A stretch of DNA of 41,601 nucleotides, taken from positions 1 through 41,601 of the forward strand of contig JBEULC010000008.1 of assembly GCA_045504435.1 (NCBI GenBank), written 5' to 3'. The stretch is from JBEULC01 sp045504435. Its GTDB lineage: Bacteria; Pseudomonadota; Alphaproteobacteria; WRAU01; Hepatincolaceae. The translations under genes were made by a program, and so were the position numbers. A model generated the notes under the pieces. That model was not told the origin of the DNA. It made no database searches and saw only the letters and a list, made by a program, of their open reading frames with translations. Within the stretch, counting starts at the first letter, position 1; each line of letters opens with the position of its first letter. Shown one piece after another: positions 9,062-18,241 of this stretch.

Positions 9062-10513
9062 TTATATCATTTTCCTATAATCGTATTCCATACTCTGCTG
9101 TAATTTTTTAATTTCTTTTTGCGCAACATTGCCTGCAATATTCAAGATATCCCAAGTACGAGAAAAAGGCGGAGAATAAGCTAAATCCATCATCCCTATT
9201 TCCACCGCCGAAACTTTTTGATCAATAAATATTGATAAAGAATGCGCCCGTAAAATTGCCCCTGATGCTCCTAATATTTGTGCTCCAATAATGACAAATT
9301 CTATAGGGCAAATAATCAATTTTATATATAATTTATTCTGATGTGGATAATAACTAGTGTGATCATAATCTTGAACAAATGAAACCACATAAGGGATTTT
9401 ATGTAACATTGCTTCTTCTTCGGAAATACCAGTTCTGCCGATTTCTAAGTTTAATACTTTAATACAATAAGAGCTTAAAGCCCCTTGAAAGGTATCTTTA
9501 TTTCCTGAAATAGCATCGGCTATAGCTCTGCCTAATTTATTGGCTAAAGTGGCTAAAGGAATATATTGATTTACCTTAAGAAGTTTATTATATACAGCAG
9601 CACAATCACCTGCAGCATAAATATCAGGAATATTAGTTTCCCCATTATTATTAACAATTAAAGCTCCATTGGGTAGTTTATCAAAATTAATATTTTCAAA
9701 TAGCTCAACTTGCGGCCTAAATCCTAAGGCAGAGATTATTATGTCTGCTTCTATAGTCTTACAACTAAGCTTATCACCTTCTTTACACTCATAAGTGGCA
9801 ATTACTTTTTTCCCTAGGTTTTCTATCTTTAAGATTTTACTTCTTAGTAAGAGATTAATTTTGTATTTTTTAAGCTCTTCTAATAATAACGGTTCAAATT
9901 CTTTATCAATCAAACCCATAGTTATTTTTTCTTTTTGATCAATAACTGTCACTTGAACATCAGGATATTTAGATAAAGCTTCAAGAATTTCTAACCCTAT
10001 ATAGCCTGCCCCTAGCACTAAAATGCTTTTAGCGGTTTTTTCCTGCAAATTTCTTTTAATTATTTTTACTTCATGCAAGTTTTTAAAGCTATACACTCCT
10101 TGAACGTTACTTGCTTGAATGCTAGGTGGCAAGGCATTAGGTAGCGCTCCTGTAGCTAAAACTAACTTATCATACGGATAATTAGTAATTCGCTTATTAG
10201 TGAGATTTTTTACCTGCACAAATTTATTTATATGATCTATAGACAATACCTTATGTTTAAGGTAAACGTGGAAATTAGTATTTTCCACTTCCTCTTTGGT
10301 TCTAGCACATAGAGTACTTTCATCTGAAAAATAATCAGCAACATAATAAGGTAATCCACAAGCACCAAAAGAAATAGTATTAGTTTTTTCAAAGATTTTT
10401 ATATCATAGTCCTCTTTTGCGCGATTTATTTTGGCAGCGCAAGTCATACCAGCGGCTTGTCCGCCGATGATGATAACTCTTACCTCTTTATTATTTTGTT
10501 CCATTTCATCCAC
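9062..10513 (-). CDS. CoA-disulfide reductase-like FAD/NAD(P)H oxidoreductase
   Basis: Pyridine nucleotide-disulfide oxidoreductase of the single-cysteine group (CoA-disulfide reductase, NADH oxidase, NADH peroxidase). Visible: FAD motif GGQAAG at 17-22, the redox Cys52 in SFGACGLPYY, the NAD(P)H motif GAGYIGLE near 170, the second FAD motif AAGDCA, and a dimerisation domain with SYYPH and AYSPPFSRTWD resembling CoA-disulfide reductase. Substrate cannot be fixed: CoA disulfide, another low-molecular-weight disulfide, oxygen or peroxide are all possible. It begins eight bases after the cystine importer, clearly the same operon, which favours a thiol/disulfide role. An ATG three codons in (10504) has a better spaced AAGTGG and may be the true start. 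Confidence 0.85.
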   Translation of the reverse strand: MDEMEQNNKEVRVIIIGGQAAGMTCAAKINRAKEDYDIKIFEKTNTISFGACGLPYYVADYFSDESTLCARTKEEVENTNFHVYLKHKVLSIDHINKFVQVKNLTNKRITNYPYDKLVLATGALPNALPPSIQASNVQGVYSFKNLHEVKIIKRNLQEKTAKSILVLGAGYIGLEILEALSKYPDVQVTVIDQKEKITMGLIDKEFEPLLLEELKKYKINLLLRSKILKIENLGKKVIATYECKEGDKLSCKTIEADIIISALGFRPQVELFENINFDKLPNGALIVNNNGETNIPDIYAAGDCAAVYNKLLKVNQYIPLATLANKLGRAIADAISGNKDTFQGALSSYCIKVLNLEIGRTGISEEEAMLHKIPYVVSFVQDYDHTSYYPHQNKLYIKLIICPIEFVIIGAQILGASGAILRAHSLSIFIDQKVSAVEIGMMDLAYSPPFSRTWDILNIAGNVAQKEIKKLQQSMEYDYRKMI

Positions 10514-10521
10514 TTATAATG

Positions 10522-11937
10522 TTAATTAATATTTTTTGTATTATCTAATTTTCCCCTAGGAATATTTAATTCCATCTCAGGATTTTTAATTTTTAATTTG
10601 CTCTTAAATATTGATTTATTTAAAGTTTTGGCTAACTTAGCCGTTATTACTGAACTGACAACGGTACCATTAACGTTAAGCATAGTTCTTGCCATATCAA
10701 TTATAGGTTCAATCCCGATAAGCAAGGCTACTATGGTTAAAGGCATATTAAAATATCCTAATACTGCAATTGCAGCAAAAGTTGCTCCTCCGCCAACTCC
10801 TGCCACCCCAAAAGAGCTTAATCCTATAATTATTACTAAAGGAATTAAAAAACTAAAAGAAGTAGGATCAATTCCCACTGAGCTTGCAAGCATAACTGCT
10901 AATATAGCAGGAGTAATCCCAGCACATCCATTTTGTCCCATAACTGCACCAAAAGATGCTGACAGGGTGGAAATATAAGGAGGAACTCCTAATTTACTTT
11001 GGGTTTCTATATTCATAGGAATAGCTGCCGCAGAAGAACGTGATACTAAAGAAAAAATCAATAAAGGAGAAACTTTTTTATAATAAGTAATTAGGTTACC
11101 ACCAAAGGCATAAATTAAAATGGAATGTAAAATAAGCATTAAAAAAATTGCTAAATAACTAATACCAACAAATTTAATTAATGAAGAAAATGCTTCAAAA
11201 TTACTGCTAACTACCAAAGTACAAAACAAAGCAAAAATTCCATAAGGGCTTAATTTTAAAACCACACTAACAAGCCTCATGATAATTTTATACAATACAT
11301 CTACCGCTAACTTAAAATGTTCCGCATACACATATTCTTTTCTTTTTACTCCTAAGTAGGCTATTCCTGTTAATAAAGAGAAAATTACAGTAGCGCCAAT
11401 TGAGTTTGATCTGCTGCCAGTAAAATCGGCAAAAGGATTAATACTGATAAAATCGGTAATCAAACGGTATATGGGCTGATCCAAAGATATTGCCTTTACC
11501 TGCGTATCATTTAAATAATCTTGGCTTGGCACCATTGCGGCTAGATAGCTAAAATCCACATCAAAGTACAAAACCACTCCTATAGAAATAATAGCAGCCA
11601 TCATGGTTGTGATACATAAGGTGGTAATAATTAAAAATATTATTTTGCCTATCTTCTCATTATCCCCAACTTTAGTAATTGCAGACAAAGTAGAGATGAT
11701 TAAAATAGGATAAATTAACATTTGTAATAAACGCGTATAACCCACACTAACTATTTTATAAATATCCATACTTTGGTTAGCTACTTCTACAGAAGAAAAG
11801 GTTTTAATTAAAAACCCCATTAATCCACCAAGAAATAGACCAAAAAATACCCGCTTATTAAAAGATAAATGGATTCTTTTTAAATAGTATAAAAAACCTA
11901 GAGATAAGATTAAAATTGCTATATTAACTACAAACAT
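10522..11937 (-). CDS. tcyP: L-cystine:cation symporter, TcyP type
   Basis: Inner-membrane secondary transporter of the dicarboxylate/amino acid:cation symporter family. The 471 residues carry the family signatures: NPFADFTGS, the serine-rich SRSSAAAIPM hairpin, GQNGCAG, GVAGVGGGATFAA and EPIIDMARTMLNVNG. These segments, the length and the N-terminal layout agree best with TcyP (YdjN) rather than GltP or DctA. It probably imports cystine, but substrate within this family is inferred. ATG start with AAGG about eight bases upstream. First gene of a two-gene unit with the flavin disulfide reductase. Confidence 0.85.
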   Translation of the reverse strand: MFVVNIAILILSLGFLYYLKRIHLSFNKRVFFGLFLGGLMGFLIKTFSSVEVANQSMDIYKIVSVGYTRLLQMLIYPILIISTLSAITKVGDNEKIGKIIFLIITTLCITTMMAAIISIGVVLYFDVDFSYLAAMVPSQDYLNDTQVKAISLDQPIYRLITDFISINPFADFTGSRSNSIGATVIFSLLTGIAYLGVKRKEYVYAEHFKLAVDVLYKIIMRLVSVVLKLSPYGIFALFCTLVVSSNFEAFSSLIKFVGISYLAIFLMLILHSILIYAFGGNLITYYKKVSPLLIFSLVSRSSAAAIPMNIETQSKLGVPPYISTLSASFGAVMGQNGCAGITPAILAVMLASSVGIDPTSFSFLIPLVIIIGLSSFGVAGVGGGATFAAIAVLGYFNMPLTIVALLIGIEPIIDMARTMLNVNGTVVSSVITAKLAKTLNKSIFKSKLKIKNPEMELNIPRGKLDNTKNIN

Positions 11938-12056
11938 TATATTATCCTTAACCTTAAGTTTTATAAAATTTTATCTAATCAATTGTAGAATATTTTTATA
12001 GTAGATAAACTTTTTTAACCTATAAAATTTTTTCTAATAAAATAAGTTCTTATAAT

Positions 12057-12090
12057 TTTAACACATAATTAAGTTTAACACATAATTAAG
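12057..12090. repeat. Perfect 17-bp tandem duplication
   Basis: TTTAACACATAATTAAG occurs twice head to tail, 12057-12073 and 12074-12090, with no mismatch. It lies about 120 bases upstream of the tcyP start. It could be a recent slippage product or a repeated regulator site. Confidence 0.8.
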
Positions 12091-12155
12091 GCTAAGATAT
12101 GTAATTTAAAAAATCATTATGGCTAAAATATTTTTAAGCCTAAGGGCGTCCTAAG

Positions 12156-12195
12156 GTTTATTAATATATGTATTTAAACACCCATATTAATAAAC
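12156..12195. repeat. 12-bp perfect inverted repeat
   Basis: GTTTATTAATAT (12156-12167) pairs with 12184-12195 around a 16-base loop. No T-run follows, so it is not a clear terminator. Confidence 0.5.
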
Positions 12196-12216
12196 AAATT
12201 TGTAATTACATATAAT

Positions 12217-12270
12217 AGCAATATAGTAGGAATTTTATATTTTGGCAATAATCCTATTAATTATATTGCT
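12217..12270. repeat. Inverted repeat with two paired blocks
   Basis: AGCAATATA (12217-12225) pairs with 12262-12270, and inner TAGGA (12227-12231) with TCCTA (12252-12256). A T-rich run follows on the plus strand. It may be a terminator of an unseen transcript or part of a structured RNA. Confidence 0.4.
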
Positions 12271-12466
12271 TTTATTATAAAGATCTTTTTATAAAATAAA
12301 AATTGAATATTTACTTTTATTAAGTTAAGGTATTTAAGTATAAACTAGCAAAATTTTATGCCTATTTAAAGAGGTTTAATTTAAAGAGAATACAATAGCT
12401 AGTAAGTCAATTAATCAAATAAATAAAACAATAGTAATTTAAGGTAATTAAAATATTAGGACTGCA

Positions 12467-13579
12467 ATGAATAATATTTCGTTTAAAACTATAATTAAAA
12501 TAATCCTAGGCTCAAGTTTTTTATTTTTAGCCGCCTGTAATTCTTTTAAAAGTCCCCGTGAAAAGGGGAAACTCTCAAGTGGTGGAGCGGATTCAAACTT
12601 AGATGCCCGAAATGCTGCAAAAAACATTCCCAATGAAGATAATCCTAATAATTTTGATGAAATTTTAGTAAATGCTCTAATAGATGACCAAGGCCAAAAT
12701 ATCACAGAAACAATTACGGTTAAAAAACCTATATTAGGAGGAGATGTTAGATCTTCGTTTATCGGTTTGTCTGATCCTAATGATAGCACAGCAGGATTAA
12801 GTGGAGAAAGCTTTATTGATGAAGGCCAAACCTCGACTTCTACCACTACCTCAGACTCCCAAAGATCCCAAGCAGAAACAGGTTTATTAAATACAACAGA
12901 AGGTAATTTTGACTATATTGATGATAGCTCATCAAGACCTGGTGTACCTTACCCAGGGGCTGCTGGTTCGCAAGTGCGTATGGCATCAGGACCTAGTTCT
13001 AATGACAACGTGGGCAATCAAGTAGATAAAGGTAGTCCTAGAATTCCTAATCCGGGGATGGGTATAGCTAACTCTGGCCTTAAAGGCCCGATAAACAGAA
13101 ATGATAGTCGTAATGATATTAATGATCCAGCTTTAAGTAATCGTGGTCCAAGCAGCCCTTTATTACCGCAAACTGTTTTACCTTATGAGCCTTCTTTAAA
13201 AGAAACGGTAAAACCTGCTGTTTCTAATAAGGTGCCCGTTAAAGCAACCCCAAAGACAATAAGCACTCAAGTAAAAGGCAAATCTAACTCAAATTTTACT
13301 TCTAAACCTATCGAGAAAAATGCTAAAACTTCTAAGTCAACTAACAAAACTCCTAATAAATCAAATACTAAATCACCAGCAAAAACTACTAACGCTGCAA
13401 AAAACAAAAAAGCTCCTGTCAAATCAAGTAGCAATAAAGCTGCATCTGGTAAAGCCCCTACGAAGAAAAAAACTTCAACTACTAAAACCTCTACAAAATC
13501 TAACGCTAAAACAAATACGACTAAAGCAAGCTCTAAAGTAAATACTAGTAAAACAGTGAGCTCTAAAGCGGTATCTTAA
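12467..13579 (+). CDS. Lipoprotein with Lys/Thr/Ala/Ser-rich basic tail, probably truncated
   Basis: A 370-residue exported protein. The N-terminus is a lipoprotein signal: positive residues, a hydrophobic core and lipobox LAAC with Cys24. The middle (about 25-240) is Asn/Ser/Gly/Pro-rich with no recognised domain. From about 245 to the end it is a low-complexity basic region of Lys, Thr, Ser and Ala (KAPTKKKTST and similar), like histone H1-type or cell-wall-binding tails. The TAA at 13577 is followed in the same frame by 28 sense codons of the same character (KKKAPAK, SPPKKAP) up to TAA at 13664-13666, so the stop looks like a recent nonsense mutation that cut off the end. I do not recognise the family; binding to peptidoglycan, LPS or nucleic acid through the tail is only a guess. 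Confidence 0.8.
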   Translation: MNNISFKTIIKIILGSSFLFLAACNSFKSPREKGKLSSGGADSNLDARNAAKNIPNEDNPNNFDEILVNALIDDQGQNITETITVKKPILGGDVRSSFIGLSDPNDSTAGLSGESFIDEGQTSTSTTTSDSQRSQAETGLLNTTEGNFDYIDDSSSRPGVPYPGAAGSQVRMASGPSSNDNVGNQVDKGSPRIPNPGMGIANSGLKGPINRNDSRNDINDPALSNRGPSSPLLPQTVLPYEPSLKETVKPAVSNKVPVKATPKTISTQVKGKSNSNFTSKPIEKNAKTSKSTNKTPNKSNTKSPAKTTNAAKNKKAPVKSSSNKAASGKAPTKKKTSTTKTSTKSNAKTNTTKASSKVNTSKTVSSKAVS

Positions 13580-13704
13580 AGTGCAATTAAGAAAAAAGCC
13601 CCCGCTAAGTCTTATAACCCATTAAATAACACTAAAAGCCCCCCTAAAAAGGCGCCATTAACTTAAATATAATTGGTAATTCATCAATCATTGGGAGAAG
13701 TTGT

Positions 13705-14199
13705 ATGTTTTTATATTTTTTTGATCTTGATGACACTATTTGCAATACTAAATCAATGGTTAACGCTATTTTAAAAGAGCATAGTTTAGAAGAAATCTAT
13801 CAAAATTTTAACCCAGGGGAGAGATTTAAAAGTATAGAAGAATTGTATACTTTTGTTGAAGATCAAATCTATATTAAGGGGTATCATAATATAGAGATAT
13901 TAGAAAATTCTATCTTTAAAATCTTAAGGACATTGTTAGAACATCAAAAACATGAAGTTTATTACATAACTGCTCGTTATAGTAGGCATAGGGATCATAC
14001 TATTCAATGGCTAAAAAAACATGATTTATGGATTGATGAAGATAAACTAATTATGGATACCCACAATATCAAAGGTTTTACAGTTAATAATTTGCTTAAA
14101 GAAAGAAATAAACAGTTTGCTTTTTTCTTTGATGATTTAGCTTCTAATCATGAAGAGGCGGCGGCTTATAAAAATATTATTTCTTGTGTTCCTTATTAA
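13705..14199 (+). CDS. Small HAD-superfamily hydrolase (phosphatase-like)
   Basis: A 164-residue protein with HAD motif I FDLDDT (nucleophile Asp7, acid/base Asp9), motif II Thr89 in YITAR and motif IV FFDD (Asp143, Asp144). The short helical segment between motifs I and II makes a small cap. Length and layout resemble 5'(3')-deoxyribonucleotidase-like and other small HAD phosphatases, but the substrate cannot be told. GGGAGAAG upstream of the ATG is a good ribosome-binding site. It stands 49 bases before the rRNA methyltransferase in the same direction, probably one transcript. Confidence 0.75.
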   Translation: MFLYFFDLDDTICNTKSMVNAILKEHSLEEIYQNFNPGERFKSIEELYTFVEDQIYIKGYHNIEILENSIFKILRTLLEHQKHEVYYITARYSRHRDHTIQWLKKHDLWIDEDKLIMDTHNIKGFTVNNLLKERNKQFAFFFDDLASNHEEAAAYKNIISCVPY

Positions 14200-14247
14200 A
14201 TCATAATTTTTTGCCTATTATAGAAAAGCGTTACCAAGTGGAGTATA

Positions 14248-15534
14248 ATGTATAAAACTATTACCCTTAAAAAAGACAAAATTAATTCTTTACTTACTGG
14301 TCATCCTTGGGTTTTTTCTGGAGCCTTATCAAAAATTGATTTTACAATTGAAGAAGGAGAAATAGTAGCTTTATATACTGAATCCCCACATATTACCTCC
14401 TTATCTACTGACCCCTTATCTAAGGGCGGTACTTTTTTAGCTTATGGATTTTATAATCCTAAGCAAAGTATTGCTTTTAAAATTTTGTCTTTAGATGTTA
14501 AGGCAAAAATTAATCAAGATTTTTTTACCAACCGGCTTAAGCAGCTAGAGGCACTTAAAAAATCTTTAATAAATAATGAAACTAATGGTTATAGGTTAGC
14601 AAATGCGGATGCTGATTATTTACCAGGATTAATTATAGATATTTATGATACCTTAGCAGTCTTACAAATATCAAATATTGGTATGCAAAAATATATCCCT
14701 ATGATTGTTACCGCTTTAAAATCACTAAAATTACATACTATTATAGAAAAATTAAGTAATAAACTTCAAATTGAAAATGCTTTATCCCCTGGGGGGAAGG
14801 CAGATATAATATTGCATTATAAGGATTTAGAAGATAAAACTAATTATTCTCAGCATAATTTTACCCCTTTTGCTGGTAATGAGTCTGATTACTTTTTATT
14901 TAAGGAAAACTCTTTATTATTTTTAAGCGATCCCTATTATGGACAAAAAACTGGCTTTTTCTTAGATCAAAAGGAGGCCAGATTATGGTTAAAAAACCAC
15001 TCCAAGGAGAAAAGCATTGTTAATCTCTTTAGCTATTCAGGAGGCTTTGGAGTAGCAGCCTTAGTAGGAGGAGCTAGTAAAATTATAAATGTGGATTCTT
15101 CAGAGCAAGCTCTAAACCTATGTGCTACAAATATAGCGCTAAACGATTTAAATCAAGTTTTTATTAATAAGTATGAAAATATTAAAACCGATGTATTTAA
15201 TTATTTAATTACTGATTTTTCTGCAGATATTATAGTATGTGATCCTCCTGCATTTGCTAAAAATAAGGGTGCTTTAGAAAATGCTACTAACGCTTATATT
15301 AAACTTAATTACAAATGCTTATCTAAGCTTCAATCCGGTGGAATCTTAATTACTAGCTCTTGTTCAGGTTTGATTAAGATGGAAGATTTTATCGCAATTG
15401 TTAGGAAAGCTGCTTTGTTAGCTAAAAAGCAACTGATGATCTTAGCAGAATTTAAACAAAGTGCGGATCATACCTCTTTATTAGGATTTAAAGAGGGCGA
15501 TTACTTAAAAACCTTAGTTCTAAAAGTACTTTAA
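14248..15534 (+). CDS. rlmI: RlmI-type 23S rRNA cytosine-C5 methyltransferase
   Basis: Class I SAM-dependent methyltransferase with an N-terminal PUA domain (KINSLLTGHPWVFSGAL), the central domain, and the Rossmann catalytic part: YGQKTGFFLDQKEAR, SAM motif I NLFSYSGGFGVAAL, and the catalytic motif DPPAFAKNKG. RlmI methylates C1962 in E. coli 23S rRNA; the same target is inferred. At 428 residues it is slightly long. The PUA domain holds about 12-15 extra residues (around 52-66, containing SLSTDPLSKGG) whose DNA contains the palindrome CCCTTA-TC-TAAGGG at 14413-14426. AAGTGGAG precedes the ATG. Confidence 0.88.
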   Translation: MYKTITLKKDKINSLLTGHPWVFSGALSKIDFTIEEGEIVALYTESPHITSLSTDPLSKGGTFLAYGFYNPKQSIAFKILSLDVKAKINQDFFTNRLKQLEALKKSLINNETNGYRLANADADYLPGLIIDIYDTLAVLQISNIGMQKYIPMIVTALKSLKLHTIIEKLSNKLQIENALSPGGKADIILHYKDLEDKTNYSQHNFTPFAGNESDYFLFKENSLLFLSDPYYGQKTGFFLDQKEARLWLKNHSKEKSIVNLFSYSGGFGVAALVGGASKIINVDSSEQALNLCATNIALNDLNQVFINKYENIKTDVFNYLITDFSADIIVCDPPAFAKNKGALENATNAYIKLNYKCLSKLQSGGILITSSCSGLIKMEDFIAIVRKAALLAKKQLMILAEFKQSADHTSLLGFKEGDYLKTLVLKVL

Positions 15535-15555
15535 TTATTAATAAAAAGGTTTATC

Positions 15556-16368
15556 ATGCAAAAAACAGTTCTAATTACAGGGGGAACCTCAGGTATAGGC
15601 CTAGCCTTAGCAAGAGAATATCTTGCACAAGGAGATAAGGTGATTATAACTGGTCGTACTTTAGACAAAGTAAGATCTAGCATAGAAGAACTAAAAGCTA
15701 ATTCTAACTTTTTAGAAGGTAAATTGATTGATGTAACTGATGAACAAGCGATGTTTAATTATATAAATTATTGCGATGATAAATATATTTTAGATGTGGT
15801 TATTGCCAATGCGGGTATTTCAGCGCGTATGGTTGCGCTTTGTGATCTTCAACCACCGCTTTCTCAACAAGCTATTAATGATACTCCTCTTTATAGCTCC
15901 CCTTTTCATAGACAAGCTAAAGAAATATATAATATTAATGTGTTGGGAACTTTTAATACTATTCACCCTGCTATTGAAAGAATGAAGCATAGACAAAGGG
16001 GAACCATAGTTTTGATGGGTTCCATGAGCTCTTTTTTTGGTATGAAAACTGCAGTTCCTTATGCATCTTCAAAAGCTGCCATTAAAAGCTATGGGGAAGG
16101 TCTAAGATTATTATTAAAAAAATGTAATATCCAAGTAACCACAGTATTTCCTGGATTCGTAGAGAGTAATATTACTAAGCAAAACACTTTTAAAATGCCT
16201 TTTTTTATGAGTAAAGAGAAGGCAGCTAAAATTATATTAAAGGCCTTGAAAAAGAACAAAGGATATATTATATTTCCCATTAGAATGTATCTTTTAGTAT
16301 ATTTTATTAGTATACTACCTTTTGGACTTAGAGAAAAAATAGTAAATAAATTTCCCGAAAAAAAATAA
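15556..16368 (+). CDS. Short-chain dehydrogenase/reductase
   Basis: Classical SDR of 270 residues: cofactor motif TGGTSGIG at 8-15, NAG at 85-87, and the catalytic set Ser156-159 region, Tyr169 and Lys173 (YASSK). Thr34-Arg35 after the second strand suggest NADP(H), but this is weak evidence. The C-terminus ends in a hydrophobic segment (YLLVYFISILPFG) that could anchor it to the membrane, as in SDRs acting on lipid substrates. Substrate unknown. AAAGG lies seven bases before the ATG; only 21 bases separate it from rlmI. Confidence 0.85.
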   Translation: MQKTVLITGGTSGIGLALAREYLAQGDKVIITGRTLDKVRSSIEELKANSNFLEGKLIDVTDEQAMFNYINYCDDKYILDVVIANAGISARMVALCDLQPPLSQQAINDTPLYSSPFHRQAKEIYNINVLGTFNTIHPAIERMKHRQRGTIVLMGSMSSFFGMKTAVPYASSKAAIKSYGEGLRLLLKKCNIQVTTVFPGFVESNITKQNTFKMPFFMSKEKAAKIILKALKKNKGYIIFPIRMYLLVYFISILPFGLREKIVNKFPEKK

Positions 16369-16437
16369 AATATTAAAATTATTATATATAAACATAATCA
16401 CTATTTATAAAGTGATAATTACTAAAAAGGATTGTTA

Positions 16438-18111
16438 ATGGCTAATTTTGTTCTAACAATGAAAGACGTTAAAAAGGTTTATCCAGGAGGAAAGACAATT
16501 TTAAAAGGTCTTTATTTATCGTTTTTAGATGATGTAAAAATAGGGATTTTAGGCCACAATGGGGCTGGTAAATCCACCTTTTTAAAAATTATTGCAGGTA
16601 TAGATAAAGATTATTCAGGAGAATTATGGATTAGGGATGGTATTAAAATTGGCTATTTAGCCCAAGAGCCAAAACTTAATCCTGATCTAAATGTTAAAGA
16701 TAATATTTTAGAATCTCTTAAGGAAACCAAAGATCTTTTAGATAAATTTAATGAAGTTAGTATGAGTTTTGCTACGGTGGAAAATGATGAAGAGATGGAT
16801 AAGCTTCTAAATTTGCAAGATGAACTACAACAGCAAATTGAAGCTAAAAACGCCTGGGATTTAGATAGACAAATTGAAATTGCTATGGATGCTTTAAGGT
16901 GTCCGCCTTCTGAAGCTGATATTAAATTCTTATCAGGAGGAGAAAAAAGAAGGATTGCTCTTTGTAAATTATTATTAGAAAAGCCCGATATATTACTGTT
17001 AGATGAGCCTACTAACCATTTAGATGCAGAATCAGTAGCTTGGCTTGAGCGCTACTTAAAGCAATACAAAGGTACAGTATTAGTAATTACCCATGATCGT
17101 TATTTTTTAGATAATATCACGGGCTGGATTTTAGAATTAGATCGTGGTGAAGGTATTCCTTATGAGGGAAATTACTCGGCTTGGCTTGTGCAAAAGCAAA
17201 AACGCTTAGCTCAAGAAGAACGTGAAGAAACCTCCAGGCAAAGATCTTTAAAAACAGAATTAGAATGGATTTCCCAATCACCAAAAGCTAGACAATCCAA
17301 AGGTAAAGCAAGGATTGCAGCGTATGAAGATTTATTATCTCAAGAAAGTTTAGATAAAGCGTATAAAGCTGCTTTAGTTATTCCTCCTGGACCAAAGCTA
17401 GCTGATATTGTAATAGAAATTAAAAATGTTTCAAAAAGCTATGATGGTAATTTATTAATTGATGATTTCTCCTTTAATTTACCAAAAGGCGCAGTTGTGG
17501 GGATTATTGGCCCCAACGGGGCAGGTAAATCCACTTTATTTAAAATGATAGCAAAGAGAGAAACACCGGATAAAGGAAATATTAGGGTTGGAGAAAGTGT
17601 AGTATTGGGCTATGTAGATCAAAGTAGAGATTCTTTAAATGATAGCAACAATGTATGGCAAGAAATTGCAGATGGCAGGGATGAAATCGCAGTGGGAGCT
17701 AAAAAAATATTAAGTAGAGCCTATGTAGCTCAATTTAATTTTAAGGGTGCTGATCAGCAGAAAAAAATATCTCAACTTTCAGGAGGAGAACGTAACCGCG
17801 TGCATTTGGCAAAAATGCTAAAATCAGGCGCCAATGTTTTGCTTTTAGACGAACCTACCAATGATTTAGACGTGGATACTTTAAGATCATTAGAAGAAGC
17901 TATAGTTAATTTTGCTGGTTGTGTTATTGTAATTTCGCATGATAGATGGTTTTTAGATAGAATAGCTACTCATATTATTGCTTTTGAAGATAATAGTAAA
18001 GTAATTGCTTGTGAGGGGAATTATCAATATTATGAAGAAGATAAGATCAAAAGATTAGGCTTAGAAGGGGCAGCTCCTAAGCGACTAAAATATAAGCCTT
18101 TATCTTTATAA
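16438..18111 (+). CDS. ettA: Energy-dependent translational throttle protein EttA
   Basis: ABC-F ATPase that binds the ribosomal E site and gates the first elongation step according to the ATP/ADP ratio. I start at ATG 16438 (558 codons with stop) because AAGG is seven bases upstream; a TTG two codons earlier is less well placed. Two ABC domains: Walker A GHNGAGKS at 39-46 and GPNGAGKS near 359, signatures LSGGEKRR and LSGGERNR, Walker B LLLDEPTNHLD and LLLDEPTNDLD. The arm and P-site tRNA-interacting linker motif between them is present (SKGKARIAAYEDL). Identity with EttA rather than other ABC-F members rests on the whole-length match including ELDRGEGIPYEGNYSAWL. Confidence 0.96.
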   Translation: MANFVLTMKDVKKVYPGGKTILKGLYLSFLDDVKIGILGHNGAGKSTFLKIIAGIDKDYSGELWIRDGIKIGYLAQEPKLNPDLNVKDNILESLKETKDLLDKFNEVSMSFATVENDEEMDKLLNLQDELQQQIEAKNAWDLDRQIEIAMDALRCPPSEADIKFLSGGEKRRIALCKLLLEKPDILLLDEPTNHLDAESVAWLERYLKQYKGTVLVITHDRYFLDNITGWILELDRGEGIPYEGNYSAWLVQKQKRLAQEEREETSRQRSLKTELEWISQSPKARQSKGKARIAAYEDLLSQESLDKAYKAALVIPPGPKLADIVIEIKNVSKSYDGNLLIDDFSFNLPKGAVVGIIGPNGAGKSTLFKMIAKRETPDKGNIRVGESVVLGYVDQSRDSLNDSNNVWQEIADGRDEIAVGAKKILSRAYVAQFNFKGADQQKKISQLSGGERNRVHLAKMLKSGANVLLLDEPTNDLDVDTLRSLEEAIVNFAGCVIVISHDRWFLDRIATHIIAFEDNSKVIACEGNYQYYEEDKIKRLGLEGAAPKRLKYKPLSL

Positions 18112-18134
18112 TTAATTTATAAATCTTATATTGC

Positions 18135-18181
18135 AAATCTTAGCAACCTATTTGATTGATGCTTACTTGCTAAGATTTTTT
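18135..18181 (+). terminator. Terminator after ettA
   Basis: Perfect 12-bp stem AAATCTTAGCAA (18135-18146) with 18167-18178, 20-base loop, running into a T-run. It closes the transcript before ribF. Confidence 0.75.
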
Positions 18182-18241
18182 AAATTAATTAAATAATAAT
18201 TACCTAATTTTAATTACTTAAACTAAGTGCGAATGATCTAA

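Larger units (their letters stand above)
11938..12466. other. Gene-free divergent region rich in hairpins
   Basis: 529 bases between the divergent tcyP and lipoprotein genes. No plausible ORF in either strand. It holds a tandem duplication and at least two inverted repeats listed separately, plus the short inverted sequence GGCTAAAAT/ATTTTTAAGCC at 12121-12140. Promoters for both flanking genes must lie here but I cannot assign them securely. A small RNA is possible but unproven. Confidence 0.5.

Noticed and set aside
10598..10978. 126-codon plus-strand frame inside the cystine transporter
   Set aside because: Antisense shadow of tcyP's conserved membrane segments, no start signal.
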